A DNA stretch of 64,000 nucleotides, from assembly GCA_902729315.2 (NCBI GenBank), contig LR746276.1, positions 1,598,669 through 1,662,668 on the forward strand, in the 5' to 3' direction. The stretch is from Spirodela intermedia. Its lineage: Eukaryota > Streptophyta > Magnoliopsida > Alismatales > Araceae. The position numbers and the translations under genes are program-made. The notes beneath the pieces were generated by a model. It saw only the letters and a list, made by a program, of their open reading frames with translations, ran no database searches and had not been told where the DNA came from. Within the stretch, counting starts at the first letter, position 1. Every line of letters starts with the position of its first letter. Positions 39,174 through 52,700 of the stretch are shown here, in pieces.

Positions 39174-39672
39174 TCAGTCGCTGGTCTTCTTGCTTGGTGA
39201 TCCACCTGAAATCAGATGGATGAGCCGAGAATTAGAGAGAAGGGGAGGGTCTCCGGCAGAACGGTGTCGGAGGAGAGGGAGGGGGGGTTGAGTCCAGCGG
39301 AGAGCTTACCAGGACGGAAGATGAGATGGATCTGGGATCTAGGGGCGGCGAACATCCAGCTATCTCTGTCTAGGGTTTTCACCTCCCTGTCGAGCGCCGC
39401 CTTGAGATCCGCCTTCAGAACTGCGCCACGGAGATCAGGATACAGCTGGTCGAAGCGATGGAGGAAGGGGACTATAATCGGAGGGGAATCCCCGGGAGTG
39501 GGGCGATCAATCACTCACCGGCGAGGGCCTCGTCTCTGCGGTCCTCGGGAGTGACGAAGTCTCGGGGGATGTGGCAGGAGGAGGAGGAGACGGCGCCGGC
39601 CTCGTCTGCAAATCCGGCAGCGCCGCCGCCCGTGGCGGAGACCGGCGCCGGAGATCTCGCCGGCGAGCTCAT
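39174..39672 (-). CDS. Small plant protein of unknown function (three-exon model)
   Basis: I do not recognise this protein. Minus-strand model: 39672-39519 (MSSPARSPAP...IPRDFVTPEDRRDEALA), 39471-39310 (PFLHRFDQLYPDLRGAVLKA, ALDREVKTLDRDSWMFAAP, SQIHLIFRPG) and 39205-39174 (SPSKKTSD, stop); 115 residues. The second exon reads like a real soluble helical protein, with a good donor (TG|GTAAGC) after it and a good acceptor (ATTTCAG|GTGG) before the last exon. The first intron would be only 47 nt (GTGAGTG...ATTATAG), very short for a plant; another acceptor is possible, though the one used keeps frame. No signal peptide or membrane segment is seen. The gene follows CDC20 on the same strand, about 1.1 kb upstream of its start. 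Confidence 0.6.
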
Positions 39673-42600
39673 CTTCCCTGTGGCCAAGGTCGTCCCCCTT
39701 CAGTTCCCTCAGAACGGACACTCTCTGTTGTTGTAGGGGTTGGGAATCAGTGGGCTCCACATGCCCGGACCCACCACATATAACCCAAGAATAGGACCTA
39801 ATTAATAATTACGCCTCCGGTGATGAAGAAAAAAAATTCACCATAAACGTCGAATATTATATTAAAAATTATTAAATTTAAGCAATTTCTACTCCAGTGA
39901 AAGGACAAAAAAAATGTCTATATTATTGAGAGAATAATTTTAGAGAAAATTATATAATTTTAGAGAAAATTTATTCATGTCTCCTACACATCTACTTAAA
40001 AAAAAAGCAATTTTGGAGAAGAAATTCATCGTCATTGTTGAGAAACTCAATTTCTTCAAAAATCATGATTTTAGCAGGGTAAATAGAAAAAAAATGCTTG
40101 GTAAAAAAAAAAACTAATCTACAAGAATTGAGAGAAAAGTCGTCATTATTGTTCAAATTTTCTATTTTTATGAATAATATTAATTTAATCACATTAAATA
40201 GAAAACTAGTAGCTTTTAATTATTTTTGTATGAAAGATTCAAGTGTTATTATCATAATGTTAGTTTTAAACTACAAAATCAAAAAAATGCCAGTAAATAT
40301 AATTTCATCATCAATAACAACAACAACAACAATAATGTTATTGCAAGCACAGTAAGGTTCAGAAATAAATGCAATATCAACTATTTTTCTAAAAAAAGAT
40401 AATTTCTGACTTATTGATCATCTTTGCAACCACTATAAGGTTATGCATCAAGAAAGTATTGACTAGTTCAAAAAGTGATCAATTAAGACTTCTCAACATT
40501 ATTATTATCATTGATGACAACATCATACAAACACAACAAGGTTTATGCATCAAGAAAGTAGTAGTTTGTTCTTAAAAACTGATCGATTCAGACTTCCTCC
40601 TCATCATCACAATCATCAATAAAAGCATCATTTAACCCCAATAAGGCTTATGAGTAAAGAATGCATTAATTGGTTCTAAAGAAAGATCAATTCAGAGTTC
40701 CGTCTTATCATCATAATGATTATCATCAACAACATCACCATCACAACCACAACAAATGGTTCTAAATCATTATGCATGTGTAATTTCCTCCTGAACAAAA
40801 GGTTAACTTTCAAATGAATCTAATTTGAAAAATTACTAAAAAAAATTAAATGTAGTAATAATAGTTTTGGGCATTGTATAAATGCATTTTTAGTCCTCAA
40901 ATGAAGTTCAAAAAGTAAAAAATCATATAAGCATAGAACAAAGTAAAATTAGATTTAAGGCCATAGTAAGATCAAGATGGGGGTTGACTTTATTTTGTTC
41001 TAAATTGATTGCAGGTCGACCCTTTTAAGCATTCTTGATCTTTAGTTTGAAAAAAAAAATAGTTCATTGGACATTGTTAAATCTTTATTGATTGCCTCAT
41101 TTTTCATATTCAATTATCAATCTCACATATTCAGATCTTTAAGACACTACAAATTTTACAATGGTTTGGCCCTAGTCTAGCTTACTTTCTCAAAAATACC
41201 CAGCTCTAAATTTCTTAGTGTACACCTGCTGATTACAATGGCTCACATCTTTTAATGTTTTAACTGAAACTCTCACTAGATTCATAACTCTAATAAGACC
41301 AAAAGCTAATTATAGGGATCAAATCCCTTGGTAAGATAAGCAAAGCTTAATCTTAGGTTTTTGACATGAGAAAACAAGAAAATATGTTTCTCTAGATGTT
41401 AATGAAGAACTAAATCTAAGTCATAATTCAATGTTTTTCTTAGTCCTCAAGTTGTTAAAATCTGATTGAAGAGAATTGATTTTTGATCAAGAATTGCTCA
41501 TCAACTCATTGTCTTCTCATTGTTGAAGCAAAGTTATAATTGCGCTTAAATTTACATACACAATTTATGCAAAATTCTTAGAACAAGATTTGGAGGTGCA
41601 GAGTAGTCAAGGATTATTGTTCAAGATATATTTAACCATTGGAAAATAACTGAATTCATAGAAAATTTTGAGTCTCATTATTCTCCTATTTTTCATCATT
41701 AATTACTATTAAAACCCTAAAATAGTTAGAAATTTGAAGAATTTGATACATCATTCATAGATTCTATTATTTCTACACTTAAATTATGAACATCATTGTT
41801 AAGCCATTAGTGTATATATCTGATTTGATCATACTTGATAAGAATACATTTTTGTTAAAATACATCCGTAGATACATTTCAAAATAAACTAAAAAAATTG
41901 CACTTCAATTTAAACAAAATTTCTTCAAATGAAAAATAGATCTGAATCCTACTAACTGAATTTTCATATCAGTATTCTGCGTTAATATTGTGATGACTTA
42001 TAAGAGTTCAAAATTTCTATTTAATCAATATTCATAATATCATTGATAAAGTTTTTATGCAATTGATAAATTCACAATTGGAATCAATTTTGAAGTATTC
42101 TTCTTAAATGTGATGCATCTAGGATAATGTTTTAACATTCAACTCAAAATCTTGGTTCAAGCATTTAGCATTCTTTGATGACCAGAACATTACTTCTAAA
42201 TAATATTATTTTCATAACTTTTAGTAAGTATAAAGATGTTGGGAAAAGTAATGACTTTGAATTGTTTTTTTAATTTTTAATTTTGGATTTCAAATCATGA
42301 ATAACAAACACAAGTATGGAACTAACTTCTGAATACTAGACATCAACGAAATCTGTTATAAATAAATTCTTAATTAAAATAATTAAGTCACGTGCTTAAT
42401 TGTTGATAAATACAAATATATATTTTAGAATAAATGATTATAATTCAATCCATTTATCTTTCTTTTGTACACTTATCATCATCAAAATCTTTTAAGGCAA
42501 TCAAGGCTCCTTAAGTCAACACAATTGACATATCCTTGTATGTCACGAGCTCTCTAATTGACACAATTTGACCAAATTACAAGCAAGCCAAAAGCTTGTC

Positions 42601-43584
42601 AAACCAACAACTTGAACCAATCGAACGGTACAACCACTGAGTAGATTGACTCAAATGTTAACTCAGAGAATCTTTGATCAATCCTATCTCAATGATTTAA
42701 ACTCAATAAGTGAAGATCTTAAGCTCTATAAAAACCTCACTTATTTGATTTTTTAAATCATTGTGAAACTCTTTTAGTACAAGTTTATACATACTCAATT
42801 TTACTAATTTAATCAAATCATCTACATAGCGAAAAGGTTTTCATATCAACATACTAGGGTTAAAGTTCACATAACTTCAGTTTATACATAAAGTCGCTTT
42901 GGAGATACTTGTAATGAGGATAAATGGACAGAATTATAAGATAGTTTTTCACTTGAGAAGATGAACATGTGAAATCTATCGTGTACAGGGGGATGATTAA
43001 TACCATGAAGTGTCATTTAATTTCTCCAAGAGAGAAATAGAAGCCAAAGGTAGGGAGCCTTAAAAATTAGATATATACCCAAAAAAAATATTAAAACCAG
43101 CATAGATACTAGTGATTGGAACGAAATCTACTGACCTAGTATATCGACCCACATAATTCTATGTGGACTGGCTAAAGCTCAAATTCACATAAATAACTTA
43201 AAATTAATTAAAAACATTGCCCTTCCTCATTATCATCATCATCATCATCAAAACTTTTATTTTCAGCAATATAAAATCCCAGATTTGCTATAAATATATG
43301 CTGTATATATTATATAATTTCCAGAGACTAAGTTGGAAAGCTATTCATATTCGAACACCCAATTCACAAGGAAAGAAGAACAAGGTCTCTTATTGGAGAG
43401 GGGTAGCTGGGGAGGCTCTGCTCCCCCTGTTATAGTAATCTTCGTATGCATTTCAGGTTATATTATTATATACAAGGAAACGTGGGAGAGCAGGAGGCGG
43501 AGTTGGTTTACCAAATCAACCAGACCTGAGGTCAGTTGAGAGCGCAGTTTGAGAGGCACAGCAACACCCCACCAGGGGGGTTTT
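39673..43584. other. AT-rich intergenic region
   Basis: No gene is recognised. Its first part is the promoter side of the small minus-strand gene; the last few hundred bases must include the LON2 3' UTR. A tandem array occupies about 40310-40760. Confidence 0.65.
40310..40760. repeat. Tandem array, unit about 115-125 bp, 3-4 diverged copies
   Basis: Each copy has CAACAA-rich sequence, then AAGGTT.ATGCATCAAGAAAG (in diverged form GGCTTATGAGTAAAGAATGC), then GATCAATT.AGACTTC, then TCATCATCA-type runs. Copies become less alike along the array. Confidence 0.75.
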
Positions 43585-43691
43585 CTACAATTTTGCAGAC
43601 CTCCTCCATGGGCAGCCGCCTTCAAAAGCTTGTTCCAGCACATCCTCGATGCGCTTGGCTAGAAGTATCTGTACAATTGGCGAGAAACAAG

Positions 43692-43733
<42 letters not shown>

Positions 43734-46700
43734 CAACTCTTCACACTACCAGACTCCCATTTGAGGCATTGTAAATATTACCTCCTAAAATGACATTGTT
43801 GGAGTACCATAAAGTGCAAGGGCCAAGAACGACATGACCATTTTCGGGAGACTCAAGAATTCCAGACAGATTTTCAGGAGAACAAAGAAGCTTGGCGGAG
43901 AAGATCAAGACCAAAATATTTTACAGAAAATGGATGCACACTTTCCATAAGAGAAGGCCAAACTTTTCCTTCAATTTATAATCATTCATAGTCTTCAGAT
44001 GATGACTCGTAAATTTCAAAATTTCACTAGCAGCATGGTTGAAGAGAACAACAAGAGTGTTGGAATGGAGAAATCGCCTCAATTCCATTCAACCATTACA
44101 TCCCTTAATCTAGGGAGAAATCTTAGACACTTTTCCAAAAACACCATCAACTAATTACACTATTTCCCTATGACCTAGAACTTCCAACAAAGAGAAAATT
44201 CAACTATGCAACAGGATTGGAAATCCAGAAACCATTCAAGGGTCATCAAAGGCCTCTTGGAGGGCTGATGAGGGTGGGTGCTGACTCCCCTTGTGGAATT
44301 CTTCTGTGGAGCTCTAGCCAGGCACTGTTGTACTCGGAACTTAAGACCCTTTTAACACTGAAGGAGGCCTTTTGTGGCTTTGAAAAAATTATGATAAAAA
44401 ATAAAGTATGCTAAATTCATTTGTGATGGTTCGAGGTTGTGCAAAGAAGATTGACAAAGAATCGTTTGGGAGAGTTCTCATCACCCTTTTGAGTATCCCA
44501 GGGCAGGAAGATAAAAAGAACTCGAATAGAGAAAACAAGGAGGTAGCTGTTGCATGTTGGTGGGAATTTCGGAATTAGAATTTTTAAAATAAATATTATA
44601 AGAAATTTCCGTTTGTACCTCTTTTGGCAGAGGTAGAATTATTCAGAGATGTATCTTTCCAAGGTTATCTGGCTTTCTACCTAAGAAAGAGCTATTGGGA
44701 TTATCCAGGCCGTAATTTCTCCAGTAATCTAAAAGCAATCATATCTGTAGTTTCAAGGAAGTGAACGTGAAGGAAAAAAAAAAAAAAAAAAGAACAATTT
44801 TTCACTTGAATCAGGACCTGCCCAAATGCTCTGGCATAAATGCTTTCGAATTGTGATCAAGAATACTTTGTAAGTCACTTTCTACTGCTAGGCAAAATAA
44901 AGTTAACGAATTTTATAAGATACTGCTTATCAGAGCCTCTAGAGTATCATCAATAAGCATCTGTAAAAAGGCACTTGGAAAGAAGAAAGGAAACTCATAT
45001 CATAATATAACAATCCATATGTACCTCCATGCCACTTAGAATAGATGATGGAATTTCCACAAGGTCTTTAAGATTCCTCTCAGGAATAATCACTCGCTTT
45101 ATGCCATTCCTGTGAGCAGCCAAGACCTGGGGATTCCATTGGACGAATAAACACTCGATAAAAAGATCTTGATTATGGAATGGAAGAGAAGAAAATAGTG
45201 AAATAGATGAAAATAGAGTAAAATAGAGGAAACGAGGAAAATGTAATACGAAGAACAATTAGTGAAATACTTTCCTCATTTGAGGGAACCCAGGTCCATT
45301 TTTACCACAAGTTATCCATTTCCATATTATATAATACAGTATTACGCATAAGACTCAAAAATGTCTTATCTAAACAGCCACTAGTAAATGTGGGCATTTA
45401 TTGGAACAAATAAGCAAATCAACGAAAATGTCGATCAAGAAAAAGCTTAATCTCAAAGGGAATCCATACGAAATTCTGCATTCACTAAATCTTACTCTAA
45501 GCATTAGTGGTATATTCTACCCTCTCCTCAATTACTGTGAAGAGAAGATAACCAAAAATGAGGAAAACATGATGCAAATAGAGAACATTTTGGTAAAGAC
45601 AAAAAAATCAAAATCTGGGTTATCTAAACATGATATGCGAATAAACTAGCAGCAAAACTTTCACCTGATAGATGCATTGTAGTATGGTCGACTTGATTCT
45701 AGTTATATTGAATTTACATAACCCAGATTTTGCCAGGTGACTCCATAATGTTAATTAGGCGACTTATTCAGTAAGTTTATTAAATTATGTGCTAACATAA
45801 GCAAACTTTTCATTTTTATTAAAACTCATTAGAGAGAAAAAACGTACAGATTTATAATTGTTTCATTTTTGCGAACGAAAGCATAGGAACTGTTTGGTAG
45901 CTCTTATCCGTTCTTCCTAAATTAGGCTCCAGTTTTCCCCTTTTATTCCAATTGGCCCCTATCTTCACAGGAGGATGTGACAATTGTCGAGTTCAAGTTT
46001 TATCCAAAAAATAGACAGAATAATATTGCGAGCAATATGCCACAAGCTTCATTCCTATAGGAGATCTTTCCAAACACTTTGCTGGCAGCAGAAGGCATTC
46101 ATGTTGTAATGACAGAGATATGTCACTTTGCAGAAGTGGAAAAGATGGTGCCGGAGATTCAGAGAGAATTTGATAGAAATAGACATTGTTCAGCCTAAGA
46201 CTGGAGGTGACTACTTGCAAAAGACCATTGTACAGGGAAATCCTTATTTCATCCATGTTCCTTTAAATCTCAAACTTACCCTGCATTCCCTTAATTTCAG
46301 TCATCCCTTCCTATTTTGCTGCACTTAAGGTCGTTTGTCATATTACCTGGGTGAAAAACGCAAAGTTCCTAGTGGCAAATCTTGAAATTTTGGATCAGAA
46401 AAAAAGAGAATTTGGAACACGCACCTTGTCCTTGATGCCACCAACAGGCAATACGAGGCCCCTTAAAGTCATCTCTCCAGTCATTGCTGTATCTGCCCGA
46501 ACATTCTTTTGACTGAACAGTGAAATTAACGAGGTCACCAGCGTAACTCCTGCTGAAGGTCCATCTTTAGGCACAGCACCTGCGGGGAAATGAATGTGAA
46601 CGTCCCTACTGTCCAGTAGACTGTTTCCCCCAGGAGCTGATATTTTAAGATCCATTGCACGTCCTCTCACCTAACCAATAAGACAAAAATGTAACATTGA

Positions 46701-49700
46701 ATTAAAAGATAGTCATTCGTTAGTGTAAATAAAATACTGATCCACCAGAAGTGAAAACTAATTAATATTGAAATATCTATCTTTCATAATACACTTAAAG
46801 AATGGCTAAATTACTATTCCTTAGAGTACTATATTTGAGTTACTGCTGTCTATTTTTAAGGCAAAGGTATTGCACTGCCATAGTGGTAGTGCTCGTCTCG
46901 TACATATTACTCTCCTTATCAGAGTACAAGTAAAAAATACTGGATAATATGGTGCAAAATTACTTAGAAATGACGTCATGTGACCATGTATTAACAACCA
47001 TATTCGTTATTCTTGCTTTATTCCTGAGCTTCTATATCCTCCTACACCATATTGAGAAATAAAATAATATTCTAACTCCTCTACCTCCAAGGAAAATGCC
47101 TAGTAACATCTGTGTAAATTCACAACAAAAAAACATATATAATCATATCAAGCATAAATAGAATACCAAAATAATTGCACAATTGATAAAAAATGAGTGT
47201 TTCAATAGTAAAATGCAAATTCACAACAAAAAAACATACATAATCATATCAAGCATAAATAGAATACCAAAATAATTGCACAATTGATAAAAAATGAGTG
47301 TTTCAATAGTAAAATCCCTAAACTGCAAGCGAGGCAGGCGTATTTTCTACATTTTGATTTTCTTTCCTAGTCCTCTTTTTCTGTTCTTCTTCCTCCCCAC
47401 CCTCCCTTTCTTTCTGCCCGCATTGTTTTCTGGGTCTTCCTCTACCCACATCAGACCAAAATTTGCTAGCTACCAGCTGATTCTATTAGTTTTTCCACTT
47501 TCGGAGATAAATTTGACCCTTTTTCTCCTTTTCCTAGTAGAATAAAAAACGCTGCTAGCTTTTTAATTCTCTGTGCTTAACTTTCAATTAGTTTCACAGC
47601 TGTTTGTTTCTATGCCCTTATTCAGTCGGTCTGGTTTCTAGGGAAGCCGAGAGAGAGGAATTGAACATTGAACCAACAGGAGAAGGTAAATTAATTAAGA
47701 AAGGTAGATCCATTTCGGTTTACTTTCTTCCCAAGCGAATCCTTAAAACAACTATTCAGTAAGTGTTTTACGCTCTCAGAGGTTTCTCGGAACAAATGAA
47801 TGGCAACTGAAGGTAAATAAGCGTTTAAAGCTACTATCAGATACTATTGGGGTTCTTCTCAGCAAGAAGGGGTCATCTCGCACCCACCAAACAGGTAAGT
47901 AGGGGAAGAAGCATTGCTAAGTGACGAAACATGCAACTTATTTTCATGATCCCGACATTTGGCACAGATTCAGAAACAGATTTAATTAAACCAGACCCAC
48001 AGCAATCAAATCATGATTCTCTAGATACATTTAAGGCAATCATCTGAAGTACAGCTAATTACAGAGGGAAACTAAAGTTACATAGCATTATTGCACAGCT
48101 ATAAACATTATAAGTAAAGGAAGACAAGCACCACAGTGTAGCATCTTTTTGGGACATGTAGACTAGATAATCAAGTCTGAAGATAAAGTTCAACTGCATA
48201 CCCAAGTCAGAGCTATCTGTGCTGATTCTTTTATAACATCACCAAGTTGCCCAGTAAGATGCAAATCACCCTTTCCAGCCATCATTGATGCCTCAACAAA
48301 CTGGACCTCGCCACCAACGGATGTCCATACAAGCCCAATGGATACCCCTGGAGATGCCACGCGTTCCGCAGCTTCCCTATCGTCAAATACAGGAGGCTGC
48401 AGGCCAAGATATGAAATTTACTCAGTTTTAGCTTCAACAGGAGTTGAAAACCCCTTTTTCTATTTTTTACATAACGCTCTCTTAGAAGAAAGGTAAATAT
48501 TACCCCTAGAACTTTTTCCAGCAACGTTTCATCCACGACCATGTTTGAAGCAGCCCTCAAAGCATTTGATATTTCATTATTGTTCACAGCCATTGTGATA
48601 TCCTCCATTTCAACCTCAGCGCCATCAGCAAGTCGAGCATCGAGTAGTGAAGATGTTACCGGCTGCACATCTTTACTTAATCGAAGTGAATTTTGCTCAG
48701 CAACTCTAACAGCAGCAGCACGAGCTAAGGCTGCCAGCTTTCTTTCAAGATTTCTCACTCCAGCTTCTCTAGTGTACCTCTGAATTACAAGTTTAACCAT
48801 TTCCTACCAAAAACAAAGACATTATAATAACAGAAAATGTAAAGGAAAAAATTGGGGACTAACAAATCAAGACAAAACGATGGAGATTTCTAAACAGATA
48901 ATGAATCATTAATCATTCAAATGAGTGAATTAATCAACTACAACTTCAGCTGTGTTTGATTTATGCATAGAAATATAATCATAATGTCAACTATCTGACA
49001 TAAGCTCAGTCGTCGGAAAACATGAAATGAATAATGACTCTAATTCAAGCCATAATACTTGGTGAAACTCATGAGTAAAAACTCGATCATAGATTTAATT
49101 TTAGATAAAACCAACTTTAGAAAAGTGGGCGGCCCAGATGCCACAAAATGCAGGAATATAATCAGGGGAACCATTAGAGATACACAAGCTTACACAAAAA
49201 AGCGACTCGTATATGCTGGGTAAAAAAAATTAAAGAGAAGAATTTGTTATTACTCAAAAATATGAAAATTCCCTCTTTGAAGTCTATAATAAAAATTCAT
49301 GGCTAAAGTGTGCTCAGGCAGCAACAAACAAAGATAAAGCCACACAAAGTCAAATCATTACTGGCCAGTGAAACACCACCAGTCTCATAAACTCCGGGTA
49401 ATTCCTTAGAAAATCATATTTAAATGAAATGAGAATTGGAGCATTGTTTCCACAACCCCAAAAAAAAGTATTTTCATGTCAAATTTAAAAACATAAAAAT
49501 TCTAAAGAAATCGGAGAAATCGATAGCAATTACCAGTAAAATGCTACAAATTTGGATTCAAATTAGCAGAATTTCTCTAGTTCCACCTATAATGAATGAG
49601 GTCACAGGTTTCTTTGAACACGATGTGACAAGGTCAAAACAAAGTTTATCCTGGCCAAATGGCCTTCCACTTCAGGAGAAAGATAACTATTGAAGCACTA

Positions 49701-52700
49701 TAAAAGATTATTCTACTAGAATTATCTCAAGGTCCTATTTTCAGCATTCTGTGCAAATATGCAAACATTAGCTCGGCTATAGGATAAATATACAAATAAA
49801 CTTGTCCTAAGCATGATAATGCTTCGGGTCGTTCAATAAATTTTTCACATGTTAGAAGCACAAAGATGGCAGGAAAGATGATGAGATTGTAGCATGCCTA
49901 TACAAGTAAGCAACAAGCCACAAACAAACAATAGTAATGCTCATATACAACTTAAGACAACATCATCGATTCAATTGACCATGCAGAATAAATCCAAACC
50001 TCAGGTATCTGAAGAAAATCAGAATTCAATCCATGCTGGTCCAAAACTCGAGGTATCAAATGTCTTGTGGCTATCTTTAACTTCTCCTCAGGAGTATAAC
50101 CAGGTAGCTCAATGACTTCCATACGGTCCAAAAGTGGAGGAGGAATTGGTTGGGCCCTATTAGCAGTTGCAACAAATATTACCTTTGAAAGATCAAAAGG
50201 GACATTCAAATAGCTGAAGTTTTGACTTAAGGAACCCGTGGAATACTGCAAGTCTATCAACAATTTATAGTTCAAAAGAGAACTAAATCAACATAGAATG
50301 AAGAATATGCATAAAGAACTAAGTGTTGATTTATATTAGATGCATTTTTCAATAAATAAAATGCATTATTGAAATGATTGTACTTGCTTCCGAAAATAAA
50401 ATTCTAAGTTTTGAAGTACAATCATTCTTTTTATATATTTCTCAATAGAGAACATCTGTTTGACGTGTCCTAAATGACAAATGCAACATGTTCATAACTA
50501 ACATCAGATAGAAAGAAGGAAAGTAGCATCTATGTCATGATAAGTGTCGCCATACATGACATTTTTGTAAAGAGTAAAAAGTAGTTGTAACCAAGTTCTA
50601 AATTATGTAGTTCATAGGATACTGGTCATTGAAAGTTTTGTTCTGCTCTGGATCAAGGACCTCAAGCAGGGCTGATGCTGGATCCCCACGAACATCTGAA
50701 CCAGTCTTGTCAATTTCATCCAGCAGCATGACTGGGTTGCAAACCCCTACCCGCTGCAAAGGAAATTGGATATCTCAACAAACCACCTTGGTGAAAGAAT
50801 GTAAATAACTGTCTAGTCCCATAAGTAGAAAAATAAAAAATAATCCATGAAAAATATCACGAAATGATTTACTTACAAAGAGGAGAGCACACACTAAAAA
50901 ATGTTTCTTAAAAAATTTGTTGAGGTAAGTCAAACAAGAAAATATAACTCTATATCAATAGGAACAAAACAAGGAAAGAAACATTCAGGCCTTTTGCAAA
51001 TCGGGGTAAGACATGGCAAAGTGTTTTTCCCATCCTCTATTTACATGATTTACCAAACAAGTCAAATCGGGGTAAGAATACAAATAAAGGACCTCAGATA
51101 AGTCAAATCTACCAAAAAAATAAAAGGAATGCATGGGTTAAACTACAACGAATAAAGATAGCCGGACGAAAATGATAAATAAGATTAAAAACAAACCTTT
51201 AAGCCATCAATAAGGCGTCCTGGCATGCTTCCAATATATGTTCGTCTATGACCTCGAATATCAGCCTCATCCTTAACCCCACCAAGAGAGATCCTCACAA
51301 ATTTTCTGTTTAAGGCGGCAGCAATAGATGATGCCAACGAAGTCTTTCCCACACCTGGGGGGCCAACAAAACATAATACTGGGCCTCTAGCATCTGGTTT
51401 CAGCTGCATTTCATTGATTTGGCAAGTTACATTTGTATTCTTATAAAAAGGGTTTATTCTAAAACACAGTTAGGAGGCAACCTTCCGGACAGCCAGATAT
51501 TCAATTATACGTTGTTTAACTTTGGCCAAACCATAATGATCACTGTCAAGACGCTCTTTAGCAGCTCGTAGATCAAATTCACATTCTTCACTGGCTTTCT
51601 GCCAAGGAAGATCGGCGAGGAGTTCCAGGTACCCCCGTGAACTACTATAGCCGGGTTGTTGAGGTTGCATTTTCCGCAATCGCCTGGATAGAAAAATTTG
51701 CAAAAATTTGCATAAAATTACGCACTTAGAAGGTACCACAGATGCCTAAAATTGTACACAATAACAAAGCTAGATATTGAAGGAAATTAATAAAAAGATT
51801 AGGAACACAAAAGGTAAATAAACATAAAGGTTTTGAATCTCAACAGAGGCCAGTTAAATGCTATAAATAGACGAATTTATATCAACCTCAAGTCTTGGAT
51901 TTATTTTGGTAAATTAAATTACACGTGCAACATTCTGCCAGGATATTAGGGCATTCATACATACTAAAACAAATAAAATAGGATGATTTTCCATTACAAA
52001 ATAAATAAAAGAGATCAAGGAGATCAAGGTGAAAAAAATTTGAACAAATACTATAGTTAAAGACTTCAATATATAGTAATCGGAGATTAAAGGAGGTGTT
52101 CGGTTGAATGAGGCCAGCATCCAGTTGTCTCAGGAATGTATGGATTTGTACCATGAACATCAGAGGGAATATTATACAAGTAGTGAGAGAATAAACAAAA
52201 CATCTAAAATAGCAAGCATTCAACATATTTTCAAAAAAAAACCTCATGGCTTTTCTGCGAAAGATAGTGCACCTAATCCAATCAAGAATAATTATCACCC
52301 ACCGTAATTCTCTTTGAGCATGCTTCCAGACATTGGGAGGCATCCCTGCACTTTGCATCTTCCTTTCAAGGGCAGCAAGATCATCCTCATCATCATCATT
52401 GTCCCCCAGCTCTTCCTTGATGGCCCTCATCTTCGATTTTATGATGTAGAACAAAGGGGGAAATATGAGTGACATTCTGATATTTCGTAGAGTAATCTTC
52501 ATGAAAGCCCTTCCCCATAAACCACGAGAACCAACAAAACAAGAGAGTGACTCACGAAAAAGGTACTGAACAGAGATATCAGAACAAAGAACATCTCACT
52601 ATTTGAACTCACTTATTGCTGAGATGTAATATCCAGAAACTGATTCAGGAAAGGTAAGACAGGACAATTACAACTGTCTAAATTAATGTTAAAATAAAAA

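Noticed and set aside
39200-39514. Single-exon reading of the small minus-strand gene starting MIDRPTPGDS
   Set aside because: It starts inside the candidate intron and runs on past a strong donor at 39309; the spliced model gives a natural start and stop. Retained as an alternative if no splicing is seen.
40000-43200. Looked for CRISPR-like spaced repeats, rRNA and tRNA genes here and elsewhere
   Set aside because: The repeats are adjacent diverged tandem copies without spacers, and no rRNA or convincing tRNA cloverleaf was noticed by eye. A tRNAscan run would be decisive for tRNAs.
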